DNA of 64,000 nucleotides from contig NZ_JAMWEG010000010.1 in assembly GCF_025460765.1 (NCBI RefSeq), positions 124,001-188,000 of the forward strand, in the 5' to 3' direction. The DNA comes from Micromonospora sp. MA102. GTDB taxonomy: Bacteria; Actinomycetota; Actinomycetes; Mycobacteriales; Micromonosporaceae. Shown here piece after piece: positions 42,938 to 51,058 of this stretch (position 1 is the first letter of the stretch; each line of letters begins with the position of its first letter). The translations under genes and the position numbers were made by a program. The notes under the pieces are model-generated. The model did no database searches and was not told where the DNA came from. It was given only the letters and a program-made list of their open reading frames with translations.

Positions 42938-43025
42938 GGGCCGTCCTCTCTCGTAGCCGTTACACCCCTTCTTCGTCCGGCGGGGCGTGGGTGTTACCGG
43001 AACGAGAGCTCCTCCAGAGCCCGGA

Positions 43026-43604
43026 CTATCCCGGCGTGACGGGCCCGGGGTCGCCGGAACGAATCGTCCTGGCCACCTCGCTCAGGTCGTTGTCCAGCTG
43101 GTGATCGCGCCCGGGCAGCAAGTGCAGCCGTGCCTGCGGGACGGCGCGGGCGTACCGGTCGGCATGCGACGGTGGGGCCGTGTCGTCCCGGAGCCCGTGG
43201 AACACGTGCACGGGTACGCCGTGCGGCAGCCGCGCACCGAGGTCGTGCGGCAGCTCGAACTCCTCGCCGGGCCAACCGCCCGCACCGACGAACGGCGCGG
43301 CGATCAGCACGATCGCGCCGAGTTCCCGCTCCGGTGGTCGCTCGGCGAGCGCGGCGACGAGGATCGTGGCGCCCACCGAGTGGCCGGCGACGACCGCGCC
43401 GTCGTCCAGGGCCGCCATCTCCCGCCGGATCGCCGCGCTCCACCCGGCGTAGCTGGGATCGTCCTCGTCGGGCATGCGCGGGTAGCGGACCTCGTACCCG
43501 TCTCCGAGCTCCCGCCTCAGGCTGTCGAACAGTTTGTCGTCCCACTCGTCGTGCACGCCCGCGCCGCCGCCCTGAATGAACAGGACCTGCCGGGTCACTG
43601 CCAT
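43026..43604 (-). CDS. Alpha/beta hydrolase (RBBP9/YdeN-like)
   Basis: 192 residues: VLFIQGGGAGVHDEW, nucleophile in GHSVGA (about 75), acid in HGLRDDTAPPSHADRY, His in LPGRDHQLDND. The short serine-hydrolase form without a cap domain resembles the RBBP9/YdeN group; substrate unknown. The ATG at 43604 follows GGAGG by about 9 bases; the longer frame to 43637 lacks this. Confidence 0.85.
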   Translation of the reverse strand: MAVTRQVLFIQGGGAGVHDEWDDKLFDSLRRELGDGYEVRYPRMPDEDDPSYAGWSAAIRREMAALDDGAVVAGHSVGATILVAALAERPPERELGAIVLIAAPFVGAGGWPGEEFELPHDLGARLPHGVPVHVFHGLRDDTAPPSHADRYARAVPQARLHLLPGRDHQLDNDLSEVARTIRSGDPGPVTPG

Positions 43605-43665
43605 GACGATCCACCTCCGCGCGCTCGGGTCGGACAACGACGATTGTGCCGGCGGGAAGGGATCG

Positions 43666-44535
43666 TCACGCCGGTTCGACGGGCAGCCACAGTTCGCAGG
43701 TCGCCGTGCTGAAGTCGTCCGCGTGGTCGAGGATCGTGACGATCGAGGGTCCGGGCCGGAGACGCCACGGGTTGGAGGGAAACCAGTCGGTCGCGGTGGC
43801 GGCCCAGGTTTCCTGCAGGACCTGCGGGTGCGGTCCGGTGGTGCGGAAGACGGCCCACCTGCCGGCGGGGACCTCGATGGCGTCGAGGTCGTCCGGGACC
43901 GACGTGTCCGCCGAGACAGCGACCCCGTGCAGGTAGGTCAGTTCGCTGCCCTCGGCGCCGTCCGGGTCGACGTCGTCGGAGACCTGCAGGAGGCCCGGCG
44001 GCTCGGTGTCCCCGAGGCTCTTCAGCCGGAGATGCTCCTCCCTCGGCAGTCCGGTGATGTGCCGCTGGATGTGCGGGTTGACGCCGTGGTGGATCAGCGG
44101 GACCCGGACCGCGTGTCCGACGAGCCGGAACGCGGGGCGGTCGACGATGCGGGTGTCCATGGGTCTGCTCCCTTCGACGCTCAGGCGGAACCTGAGCTGC
44201 GGTTGTGTGCGAAGGGGGCCTCCGTCGCGGCGGACGTCACCGGGTCCGGCACCGTGGACCGCCCGGAACGCCCGTCCGAACGCCTCCGTCGAGCCGTATC
44301 CGTGCCGGACCGCGATGCTCAGCAGGTCGTCCTGGCCGCGAACGACGTCGGCAGCGGCCACGGTCATGCGGCGCCGGCGCACGTACTCCGACAGCGGCAT
44401 GCCGGCCAGCGACGAGAACATCCGGCGCAGGTGGTATTCGGTCGTGCCGAGCGTCCTGGCCAGTCCGACGACGTCGAAATCCCCGGTCAGGTGCTCTTCG
44501 ACGACATCGACGAGCCGGTTGAGTGCCGAGATCAC
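43666..44535 (-). CDS. AraC-type regulator with GyrI-like effector domain
   Basis: 289 residues. N-terminal double helix-turn-helix (about 1-105, LARTLGTTEYHLRRMFSSLAG and IAVRHGYGSTEAFGRAFRAVHG), then a GyrI-like/BmrR small-molecule domain (about 118-289). Proteins of this layout respond to hydrophobic cations or other small molecules. GGGAGG lies 5 bases before the GTG at 44535. It is transcribed toward the hydrolase, whose gene begins 62 bases further on and may be its target. Confidence 0.88.
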   Translation of the reverse strand: MISALNRLVDVVEEHLTGDFDVVGLARTLGTTEYHLRRMFSSLAGMPLSEYVRRRRMTVAAADVVRGQDDLLSIAVRHGYGSTEAFGRAFRAVHGAGPGDVRRDGGPLRTQPQLRFRLSVEGSRPMDTRIVDRPAFRLVGHAVRVPLIHHGVNPHIQRHITGLPREEHLRLKSLGDTEPPGLLQVSDDVDPDGAEGSELTYLHGVAVSADTSVPDDLDAIEVPAGRWAVFRTTGPHPQVLQETWAATATDWFPSNPWRLRPGPSIVTILDHADDFSTATCELWLPVEPA

Positions 44536-44633
44536 GAGGCCTCCCTTCGACGTCAAGACTGGCCCGGGGGACCCCGGCCGCGCCCGACCGCTGTGGCCCG
44601 ATCCGATCATGTCGCTCCCCGGGAGCGGAGCGG

Positions 44634-44927
44634 TCAGCCGAGACCGCGGTGCGCCGCCCACAGCTCGCCGGCGCGGCCGGCAGCCCGGTCGACCAGGGCC
44701 ACCAGCTCGGGCCGCTCGGGCACGGGGAACGAGACGTAGGTGCCGCGGCCACCGGCGGTCGGGCGGCCGTAGGCCTTCGCCGCGAGGCGCCCGTCCGGCA
44801 GGAGCCGGACGTTGAGCGTGGTCAGCGTGAACTCCTCGCCGCGGCGGGTGTCGGTCCAGCGGAGCCCCTCGGGGATCGTGACGTTGATGGCCAGGGCGCT
44901 GACCTCGAGTCGGGCATCGCTGCTCAT
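44634..44927 (-). CDS. Hypothetical protein
   Basis: 97 residues, hydrophilic, beta-rich start (LEVSALAINVTIPEGLRWTD) and helical end (VALVDRAAGRAGELWAAH). Not recognised. The ribosome site is weak. Codon use is typical of the genome, so it is likely real. Confidence 0.6.
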   Translation of the reverse strand: MSSDARLEVSALAINVTIPEGLRWTDTRRGEEFTLTTLNVRLLPDGRLAAKAYGRPTAGGRGTYVSFPVPERPELVALVDRAAGRAGELWAAHRGLG

Positions 44928-45039
44928 GGACGCATGTTCTCACGCAGGCCGAAACCCCAGCGCCGCCGAGGATGGCGTTCTCCCCGTCACCGCTTCGGAA
45001 ACGACGGTCGGCGTCAGCTATGCAGCCGAGCAGCGGTGC

Positions 45040-45423
45040 TCACCATCGCTCGACGAGGTGTTCCCGGCCCTGCGGCGGCTCGTACGGCTCCGGCCAGTAG
45101 TCGACGATCCGGTTGATCAGGCCCTGCTCGGACACCTCCAGCCAGACACACGCGTCCTGCCGCTCGTCGCCCACCCGGACGTCGAGCCACAGGGCCGCCA
45201 ACCGGCCGTCGGCGACCAGCCGGCGGACCCGCAGGTGCCAGTCACCGGGATAGTCGATGTTGAACCGCAGGAACGCCTCGCGACCGCGGATGCGCTCCCG
45301 GGTCTGCGGCATCTCGTAGACCACGTCGTCGGTGAGCAGGCCCGCCAACCCGGGCCAGTCGCGGCGTTCGAGACGGTCGACGTAGTCCTGGGCGGCCTGC
45401 CGGCTGATGGCGGTGTCACTCAC
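45040..45423 (-). CDS. SnoaL/NTF2-like protein
   Basis: 127 residues with the NTF2-like cone fold pattern: AAQDYVDRLERRDWPGLAGLLTDDVVYEMP, then RGREAFLRF and a long strand region ending LINRIVDYWPEPYEPP. It may be an isomerase, hydrolase or simple binding protein. The GTG at 45423 begins right at the first helix. Confidence 0.82.
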   Translation of the reverse strand: MSDTAISRQAAQDYVDRLERRDWPGLAGLLTDDVVYEMPQTRERIRGREAFLRFNIDYPGDWHLRVRRLVADGRLAALWLDVRVGDERQDACVWLEVSEQGLINRIVDYWPEPYEPPQGREHLVERW

Positions 45424-45589
45424 GGCGCGGACGCTACCGACCGGCACCGACAACCTCGGACGGCCGCAACGCGTGCCCACGGGGCGGGCCGGATTTGCCG
45501 GAACAGCAAGAAAGTTTGTCAACGGCGGAGGGCGTTCCGGATGCTGGTGGCGTGGACAGCACGAGCCCGACGGGGAAGGAAGCCGCCGC

Positions 45590-46252
45590 ATGAGTGAACA
45601 CGGACACCAGCACGCCGAGGAGGACGCGGCCGCCATCTTCGAGCCGCCGGCCTGGGACGAGCGGTACTCCGGCGCGGAGAAGATCTGGAGCGGCAACCCC
45701 AACGCTCAGCTCGTCGCCGAGGTGACCGGCCTGACGCCCGGCACCGCGCTCGACGTCGGCTGCGGCGAGGGCGGCGACGTGATCTGGCTGGCCCGGCAGG
45801 GCTGGAGGGTCACCGGCGCCGACTTCTCCGCCAACGGCCTGGCCCGCGCGGCCCGGCACGCCGAGCAGGCCGGCGTCGCCGACCGCACCGACTGGTGGCA
45901 GGTCGACGCGCGGACCTTCGCGGCGGACGGCCGGTCCTACGACCTGGTCACCAGCCACTTCCTGCACCCGCCGGACGGCGGGATGGTGGAGGTGACCCGC
46001 CGGCTGGCCGGCGCCGTCGCACCCGGCGGGCACCTGCTGGTCGTCGGCCACGCGCCGCACGAGATGTTCACCCACCTGACCGCGAGCCACCGCCGGGCCA
46101 TGTTCCTCGCCGAGGATCTGCTGCCCGGGCTGCCGGACGACTTCGAGGCCCTCGTGGTCGAGCAGCGCCCCCGGACGGTGACCCGCGACGGTGTGACGGT
46201 CGACGTCGACGACTCCACTCTGCTCGCTCGCCGGAAGTCCCAGGCGGCTTAG
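45590..46252 (+). CDS. SAM-dependent methyltransferase
   Basis: 220 residues. Starts MSEHGHQHAEED (His-rich), then WDERYSGAEKIWSGNPN, motif I ALDVGCGEGGDVIWLARQGW (about 53-72) and YDLVTSHFLHPP. It is related to the methyltransferase at 36766 (same WDxRY...W...N opening) but is not adjacent to sulfur genes. AAGGA lies about 9 bases before the ATG. Its stop overlaps the convergent acyl-CoA dehydrogenase stop by three bases. Confidence 0.88.
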   Translation: MSEHGHQHAEEDAAAIFEPPAWDERYSGAEKIWSGNPNAQLVAEVTGLTPGTALDVGCGEGGDVIWLARQGWRVTGADFSANGLARAARHAEQAGVADRTDWWQVDARTFAADGRSYDLVTSHFLHPPDGGMVEVTRRLAGAVAPGGHLLVVGHAPHEMFTHLTASHRRAMFLAEDLLPGLPDDFEALVVEQRPRTVTRDGVTVDVDDSTLLARRKSQAA

Positions 46253-48069
46253 AACCAGCTCTCCCGGGTGTCCAGGGTGGTGCGGTCCAGGCTCTCCAGC
46301 AGGTCGAACTGCGGCCCGGTCCGGGGCAGCTCGTAGCGGAAGAAGTACCGGGCGGCCTGGCGCTTGCCGGCGAGGAAGTCGGCGTCCGGGCCGTCCGGGC
46401 TGCCCAGCGCCTCCACGGCGAGCAGCTGCTCCAGCCACATCCAGGCGATCACCACGTGCCCGACGGCCTCCAGGTAGAGCGAGGCGTTGGCCAACGTCAC
46501 CTCGGGATCGCCGGCGCCGTGCAGCCGCCGGGTGACCACGGCGATCCGGTCGACCGCCGCACCGAGCCGGCCGGCCAGCTCGGCCGCCTCGCCGTCGGTC
46601 TTCCAGGCCCGGGTGACGGTGGCTCGGATGGTCTCCAGCAGCAGTTCCAGGCCGGCGCCGTCGCGCATGATGACCTTTCGGCCCAGCAGGTCGAGCGCCT
46701 GGATGCCGTGGGTGCCCTCGTGGATGGGGTTGAGCCGGTTGTCCCGCCAGTGCTGCTCGACGTCGTAGTCCCGGGTGTAGCCGTAGCCGCCGTGCACCTG
46801 GATGGCCAGGTCGTTGGCGGCCAGGCACCACTGCGACGGCCAGCTCTTGGCGATCGGTGTGAGCAGGTCCAGCAGCAGGTGGGCGCGGCTGCGGTCGGCC
46901 TCGGCCGGGGCGGTCTTCTCCTCGTCGAGCAGCCGCCCGCAGTAGAGGATCAGGGCGAGCGCGCCCTCCACGTAGCTCTTCTGCGCCAGCAGCATCCGGC
47001 GGACGTCGGCGTGCGCCACGATCGGCACCTGCGGGGCGGTGGGATCCTTGTCGCCGGCCGGCCGGCCCTGGGGGCGCTGCCGGGCGTACGCCACGGACTT
47101 CAGGTGGGCGGTGTAGCCGAGCGCGGTGGCGCCGGCGCCCACGCCGATGCGCGCCTCGTTCATCATGTGGAACATCTGCGCCAACCCCTGGTGCGGCTCC
47201 CCCACCAGGTAGCCGACCGCCCCGGGCCGCCTGTACGGGCGGTGCACGCCCTCGCCGAAGTTCAGCAGCGTGTTGGTGGTGCCCCGGTAGCCGAGCTTGT
47301 GGTTGAGGCCGACCAGCACCACGTCGTTGCGGGGCCCGAGCGCGCCGTCGTCGTCGAGGAGCACCTTCGGCACGATGAACAGCGAGATGCCCTTCACCCC
47401 GGGCGGCCCGCCGGGGATGCGGGCGAGCACCAGGTGGACGATGTTCTCGGCCAGGTCGTGCTCCCCGCCGGAGATCCACATCTTGGTGCCGACCAGCCGG
47501 TACGTCCCGTCGTCCTGCGGCTCGGCCCGGGTGGTGATGTCGGCGAGCGAGCTGCCGGCCTGCGGTTCGGACAGGCACATGGTGCCGAAGAACCGCCCCT
47601 GCACCATGGGCCGGACCCAGGTGTCGATCTGCTCGGCGCTGCCGTGGGCGAGCAGCAGGTTGGCGTTGCCGAGGGTGAGGAACGGGTAGGCGGCGGTGGC
47701 CACGTTGGCGGCCTGGAACCAGGCGGAACAGGCGGCGGCCACGGCGTGCGGCAGCTGCATGCCGCCGACCGACTCGTCCATCGTGGCGGCCAGCAGGCCG
47801 GTGTGGGCGTACGCGTCGAGGGCGGCCTTCACCTGCGGGATGGTGCGGACCCGCTGCCCGTCGAAGGTCGGTTCGCTGGCGTCGGCGGCCCGGTTGTGCG
47901 GGGCGAACTGCTCGGCGGCGACCTGCGCGGCGAGGTCCAGCACGGCGTCGAAGGTCTCCCGCGAGTGCTCGGCGTAGCGCGGGCGTTCGGTCAGCCGGCC
48001 GACGTCGAGCCAGTCGTGGAGCAGGAACGCCAGATCGCGACGGGACAGCAGGGTGGACGACGACGACAC
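46249..48069 (-). CDS. Acyl-CoA dehydrogenase (DmdC/AidB-like, C-terminal extension)
   Basis: 606 residues, longer than the usual 380 because of an extra C-terminal domain, as in 3-methylmercaptopropionyl-CoA dehydrogenase-like enzymes. FAD/substrate signatures: MCLSEPQAGSSLADI, GTKMWISGGEHD, QVHGGYGYTRDY, NPIHEGTHGIQALDLLGRK. A flavin enzyme introducing a 2,3 double bond into an acyl-CoA. No electron-transfer flavoprotein genes are adjacent. Confidence 0.9.
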   Translation of the reverse strand: MSSSSTLLSRRDLAFLLHDWLDVGRLTERPRYAEHSRETFDAVLDLAAQVAAEQFAPHNRAADASEPTFDGQRVRTIPQVKAALDAYAHTGLLAATMDESVGGMQLPHAVAAACSAWFQAANVATAAYPFLTLGNANLLLAHGSAEQIDTWVRPMVQGRFFGTMCLSEPQAGSSLADITTRAEPQDDGTYRLVGTKMWISGGEHDLAENIVHLVLARIPGGPPGVKGISLFIVPKVLLDDDGALGPRNDVVLVGLNHKLGYRGTTNTLLNFGEGVHRPYRRPGAVGYLVGEPHQGLAQMFHMMNEARIGVGAGATALGYTAHLKSVAYARQRPQGRPAGDKDPTAPQVPIVAHADVRRMLLAQKSYVEGALALILYCGRLLDEEKTAPAEADRSRAHLLLDLLTPIAKSWPSQWCLAANDLAIQVHGGYGYTRDYDVEQHWRDNRLNPIHEGTHGIQALDLLGRKVIMRDGAGLELLLETIRATVTRAWKTDGEAAELAGRLGAAVDRIAVVTRRLHGAGDPEVTLANASLYLEAVGHVVIAWMWLEQLLAVEALGSPDGPDADFLAGKRQAARYFFRYELPRTGPQFDLLESLDRTTLDTRESWF

Positions 48070-48092
48070 GGGACTCCTTCCGTCGGCCGTCG

Positions 48093-49565
48093 TCAGCCGC
48101 GGCGCAGCCCGGCGACGGCCTCTCGGAGGTCATCCTGACTGATCGGGGCCGGCGGCGCACCCTCCGTCGCCTCCCGGAGCGCCTTGGCGAGTTGCACCCG
48201 GCGCAGCACCTCCCGCAGGTCGGCTCCGGTGAGCCCGGGTGTGGTCGCGGCCAGCGCGGCCGGGTCAACGTCGGCGGCGAACATCCGGAAGCCGGGCCGC
48301 TCGTGCCTGTCGATCAGCTCGCGGATCATCTTGGCGAGGATCTCCGCGCGGCCGGCCTCGTCCGGCGCCGGGATGGCGATCTTGAGGTCGAAGCGGCCGG
48401 AGCGGGTCAGCGAGGCGTCCACCCGCTGCGGGAAGTTGGTGGTGGCCACCACGATGACGTCCGGGTTCTCCTCGAACAGGGTGTTCATCTCCTGCTTGAA
48501 GATGCCGGCCACCGCGTTCACCGCCTGGCTGGCCGCGTCGCCGCCGGAGCCGGCGTAGCTGATGATGCTGTCGAACTCGTCGAAGAGCATGACGGTGGGC
48601 CGCCGGTAGCGGCGCGCCTCCCGGAAGATCCGCTTGATGTTGCGTTCGGAGCCGCCGAGGAACTTGTCGAGGATCTCCGGGGTGCGGATCTCCACGAAGT
48701 CCGCGCCGATCTCGTTGGCCAGGGCCCGGGCCAGCATGGTCTTGCCGGTGCCCGGTGGCCCGTACAGCAGGATGCCCTGCGGCCGGCGCGCCCCCCAGCG
48801 GGCCATCGCCTGCGGGTGCCGGAACGACACGGCGACCTCGCGGAACCGGGCGACCACCTCGGCCAGGCCGCCGACCTGGTCGAGGGTCACCGCCGCGCTG
48901 CGCGGCACCGCCGCGGCCGCGCGGTGACCCACGGGGTACGACCGGCCGCGCAGCAGCGTCGGCTCCGGGGTGTCGCCGGCCAGCTCCCGGACGGTCTGGA
49001 GCACCACGCCGACCATGGCGGTCAGGTGCGCCGCCGTCACGTCGGCGCTGGGCACCTCGGCGCGTATCCGCACGGTCGGCCCGTCGTGGCTGACCTCCGG
49101 GCGCAGGCCGGCCTCCTCGGCGGTGCGCAGCACCGCCCGGCCGGCCGGGTCACGCGACGGCTCGGCGAGGGCGGCCCCCGTGGGCCGCAGCCCGAGCCGG
49201 CGGCCGGCCTCGGCGGCGACCCGGCCGACGGCGGCGGCCGGCCCGTCCCCGCCCCGGGCGGCGAGCCGCTGGGCCACGAGCAGCCCGACCGGCCCGGCCA
49301 GGCCGAGGGCGAGCAGGCCGGCGCCGGGCAGCGCGGGGTCCGCCCGCAGGTACGCCTCGAAGCGGTGCACCGGCCGCCCGTCCCGGCTGTCGGCGCGCAC
49401 GGTGCAGCGCACCTCCCGCACCGGCGCGGGGAAGTCGCCGCCGGCCAGCAGCTCCACCGGCCCGTCCTGGGCGGCGGCGAGCAGCGCCGTCGCGTCGGTG
49501 ACGGTCACCCGGGCGCCGAGCAGGGTCACCGTCTCCACGTCCGGCCGGACCTCGTACCCGGTCAT
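48093..49565 (-). CDS. AAA-family ATPase
   Basis: 490 residues. The N-terminal 200 are an unfamiliar regulatory or substrate domain. The AAA module (about 235-490) has Walker A GPPGTGKTML, Walker B VMLFDEFDSI, a sensor-1 region VVATTNFPQRVD and arginine finger in TRSGRFDLK, close to FtsH/Vps4-type modules but without a protease. It remodels an unknown protein. It lies 76 bases downstream of the AlaRS-like gene on the same strand, so the two may work together. Confidence 0.87.
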   Translation of the reverse strand: MTGYEVRPDVETVTLLGARVTVTDATALLAAAQDGPVELLAGGDFPAPVREVRCTVRADSRDGRPVHRFEAYLRADPALPGAGLLALGLAGPVGLLVAQRLAARGGDGPAAAVGRVAAEAGRRLGLRPTGAALAEPSRDPAGRAVLRTAEEAGLRPEVSHDGPTVRIRAEVPSADVTAAHLTAMVGVVLQTVRELAGDTPEPTLLRGRSYPVGHRAAAAVPRSAAVTLDQVGGLAEVVARFREVAVSFRHPQAMARWGARRPQGILLYGPPGTGKTMLARALANEIGADFVEIRTPEILDKFLGGSERNIKRIFREARRYRRPTVMLFDEFDSIISYAGSGGDAASQAVNAVAGIFKQEMNTLFEENPDVIVVATTNFPQRVDASLTRSGRFDLKIAIPAPDEAGRAEILAKMIRELIDRHERPGFRMFAADVDPAALAATTPGLTGADLREVLRRVQLAKALREATEGAPPAPISQDDLREAVAGLRRG

Positions 49566-49641
49566 GCGACCACATCCCTCGCTGCGGCGGTCTCCGCTGC
49601 CGAGTCTGGCACCGTGGCGCCGCCCCGGCCACCGGCGCGGC

Positions 49642-50814
49642 TCAGCCCGCCTCGGCCAGCAGGCCGTCGACCAGGTCCCGGGGCAGCCCGTGGGTGTCGT
49701 GCAGCCAGTGGTAGTCGCGCTCGGTCAGCGGTCCGCGCGCGCGGACCCGGTCGACCAGCGGCCGGCCCCGCTCCAGCAGGCCGCGGAAGCGCCGCTCCTC
49801 CGCCAGCAGCAGGTCGCGCAGCGGGCCGGCGTCCGCGTCCTGGCGGAACCGGCGCAGCGTGTCGCGGTACGCGTCCAGCGGCAACTCGGTCAGGCTCCGC
49901 GCCGGGTCGTCGCGCCACAGCACGGTGAGCGCCCGCCGGACCAGCCGGCGCAGCACGTACCCGCGGCCGGTGTTGCCGGGGCGTACCCCGTCGCCGAGCA
50001 CGACCACCGCGGAGCGCAGGTGGTCGGCGACCACCCGCAGGTCCGCGCCGCGCAGGTCCCACCGGCCGCGGACCGCGCCGACCCAGGGGCTCAGGCCCGC
50101 GCCCTCGAAGGCCGACCGGCCACCGCGCAGCACCATCTCCAGCCGTTCCAGGCCCATCCCGGTGTCGATGCTCGCCGTCGGCAGCGGCGTCAGCCGGCCG
50201 TCCGGGTGCCGGTGGTGGCGCATCTGGACGTGGTTCCACACCTCCATCCAGCGCTCGTCGGTGCCCGGGGTGCCGACCGGCGGCCCGTCCCCGGTCCAGA
50301 GGAAGATCTCCGAGTCGGGCCCGCACGGGCCGGTGGGGCCGTTGGACCACCAGTTCTCCGCGCCGTTGGTCTCGACCGGCACGCCCAGCCCGGTCCAGGT
50401 GGCGAACGCCGTCTCGTCCGGGCCGACCTGGTCGTCGCCGCCGAACACGGTGGCGTGCAACCGCCCCGGGTCGATGCCGAAGCCCTCGGTGAGCAGTTCG
50501 TGGCCCCAGCGCAGGCTGGTCGCGATGTCGTAGTCGCCGAGCGACCAGGAGCCCAGCATCTCGAAGACGGTCAGGTGGGTGCGGTCACCCACCTCGTCCA
50601 GGTCGGTGGTGCGCAGGCAGCGCTGCACGTTGACCAGCCGCCGGCCGCCGGGGTGCGGGCGGCCCAGCAGGTACGGGGTGAGCGGGTGCATGCCGGAGGT
50701 GGTGAAGAGCACCGGGTCGCCGGGCGACGGGACGAGCGAGCTCTCCGGCGCGTCCCGGTGGCCGCGGCGGTGGTAGTGGTCGACGAAGGTGCGGACGATC
50801 TGGTCGGGTGTCAT
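49642..50814 (-). CDS. Truncated alanyl-tRNA synthetase-like protein
   Basis: 390 residues corresponding to the AlaRS catalytic core: opening MTPDQIVRTFVDHYHRRGH, ESSLVPSPGDPVLFTTSGM, FEMLGSWSLGDY, NGPTGPCGPDSEIF, motif 3 DTGMGLERL and NTGRGYVLRRLVRR, ending at HDTHGLPRDLVDGLLAEAG. The rest of the roughly 870-residue enzyme (tRNA-recognition helices, editing domain, C-Ala) is absent, and there is no frameshifted remainder downstream. The core looks intact, so it may activate alanine or another amino acid for a non-translational acceptor. ATG at 50814 follows GGAAGG; 20 in-frame residues upstream are unlikely. Confidence 0.87.
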   Translation of the reverse strand: MTPDQIVRTFVDHYHRRGHRDAPESSLVPSPGDPVLFTTSGMHPLTPYLLGRPHPGGRRLVNVQRCLRTTDLDEVGDRTHLTVFEMLGSWSLGDYDIATSLRWGHELLTEGFGIDPGRLHATVFGGDDQVGPDETAFATWTGLGVPVETNGAENWWSNGPTGPCGPDSEIFLWTGDGPPVGTPGTDERWMEVWNHVQMRHHRHPDGRLTPLPTASIDTGMGLERLEMVLRGGRSAFEGAGLSPWVGAVRGRWDLRGADLRVVADHLRSAVVVLGDGVRPGNTGRGYVLRRLVRRALTVLWRDDPARSLTELPLDAYRDTLRRFRQDADAGPLRDLLLAEERRFRGLLERGRPLVDRVRARGPLTERDYHWLHDTHGLPRDLVDGLLAEAG

Positions 50815-50921
50815 GGCACGGGCCTTCCGGTGGGGACGACCGGACGGTCCGCCGCGCGGGCGGTGGCGTGACACGACGACGCCGGCGGACCGTTTCCGGT
50901 CGCCGGCGGGGATGGGGCAGG

Positions 50922-50996
50922 TCAGGCGGCGGCAACCGGCGAGCGGGAAGCTCGCGCGGCTGCGGCGGTGGTGCTGCGCCTGAGGTCCATGCCCAT
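50922..50996 (-). CDS. Possible 24-residue peptide
   Basis: A frame between the desaturase and the AlaRS-like gene, same strand, encoding a Met-rich, basic, Ala-rich peptide that ends SPVAAA. Codon third positions are mostly G/C as in real genes, but there is no clear ribosome site. It could be a leader peptide, a substrate of the AlaRS-like enzyme, or chance. Confidence 0.28.
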   Translation of the reverse strand: MGMDLRRSTTAAAARASRSPVAAA

Positions 50997-51019
50997 GACG
51001 GTAGCCGATCGGCGGTGGC

Positions 51020-51052
51020 GCCGCCCACCGGAATACCTCTCCGGTGGGCGGC
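51020..51052 (-). terminator. Stem-loop terminator after the desaturase gene
   Basis: A perfect 13-bp inverted repeat (51020-51032 / 51040-51052) with a 7-base loop begins 7 bases past the desaturase stop. It lacks a U tract. It separates the desaturase operon from the AlaRS-like gene. Confidence 0.8.
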
Positions 51053-51058
51053 GGCCGG

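Noticed and set aside
48093..49565. FtsH protease
   Set aside because: The AAA module is similar but there is no HExxH protease motif and no membrane helices.
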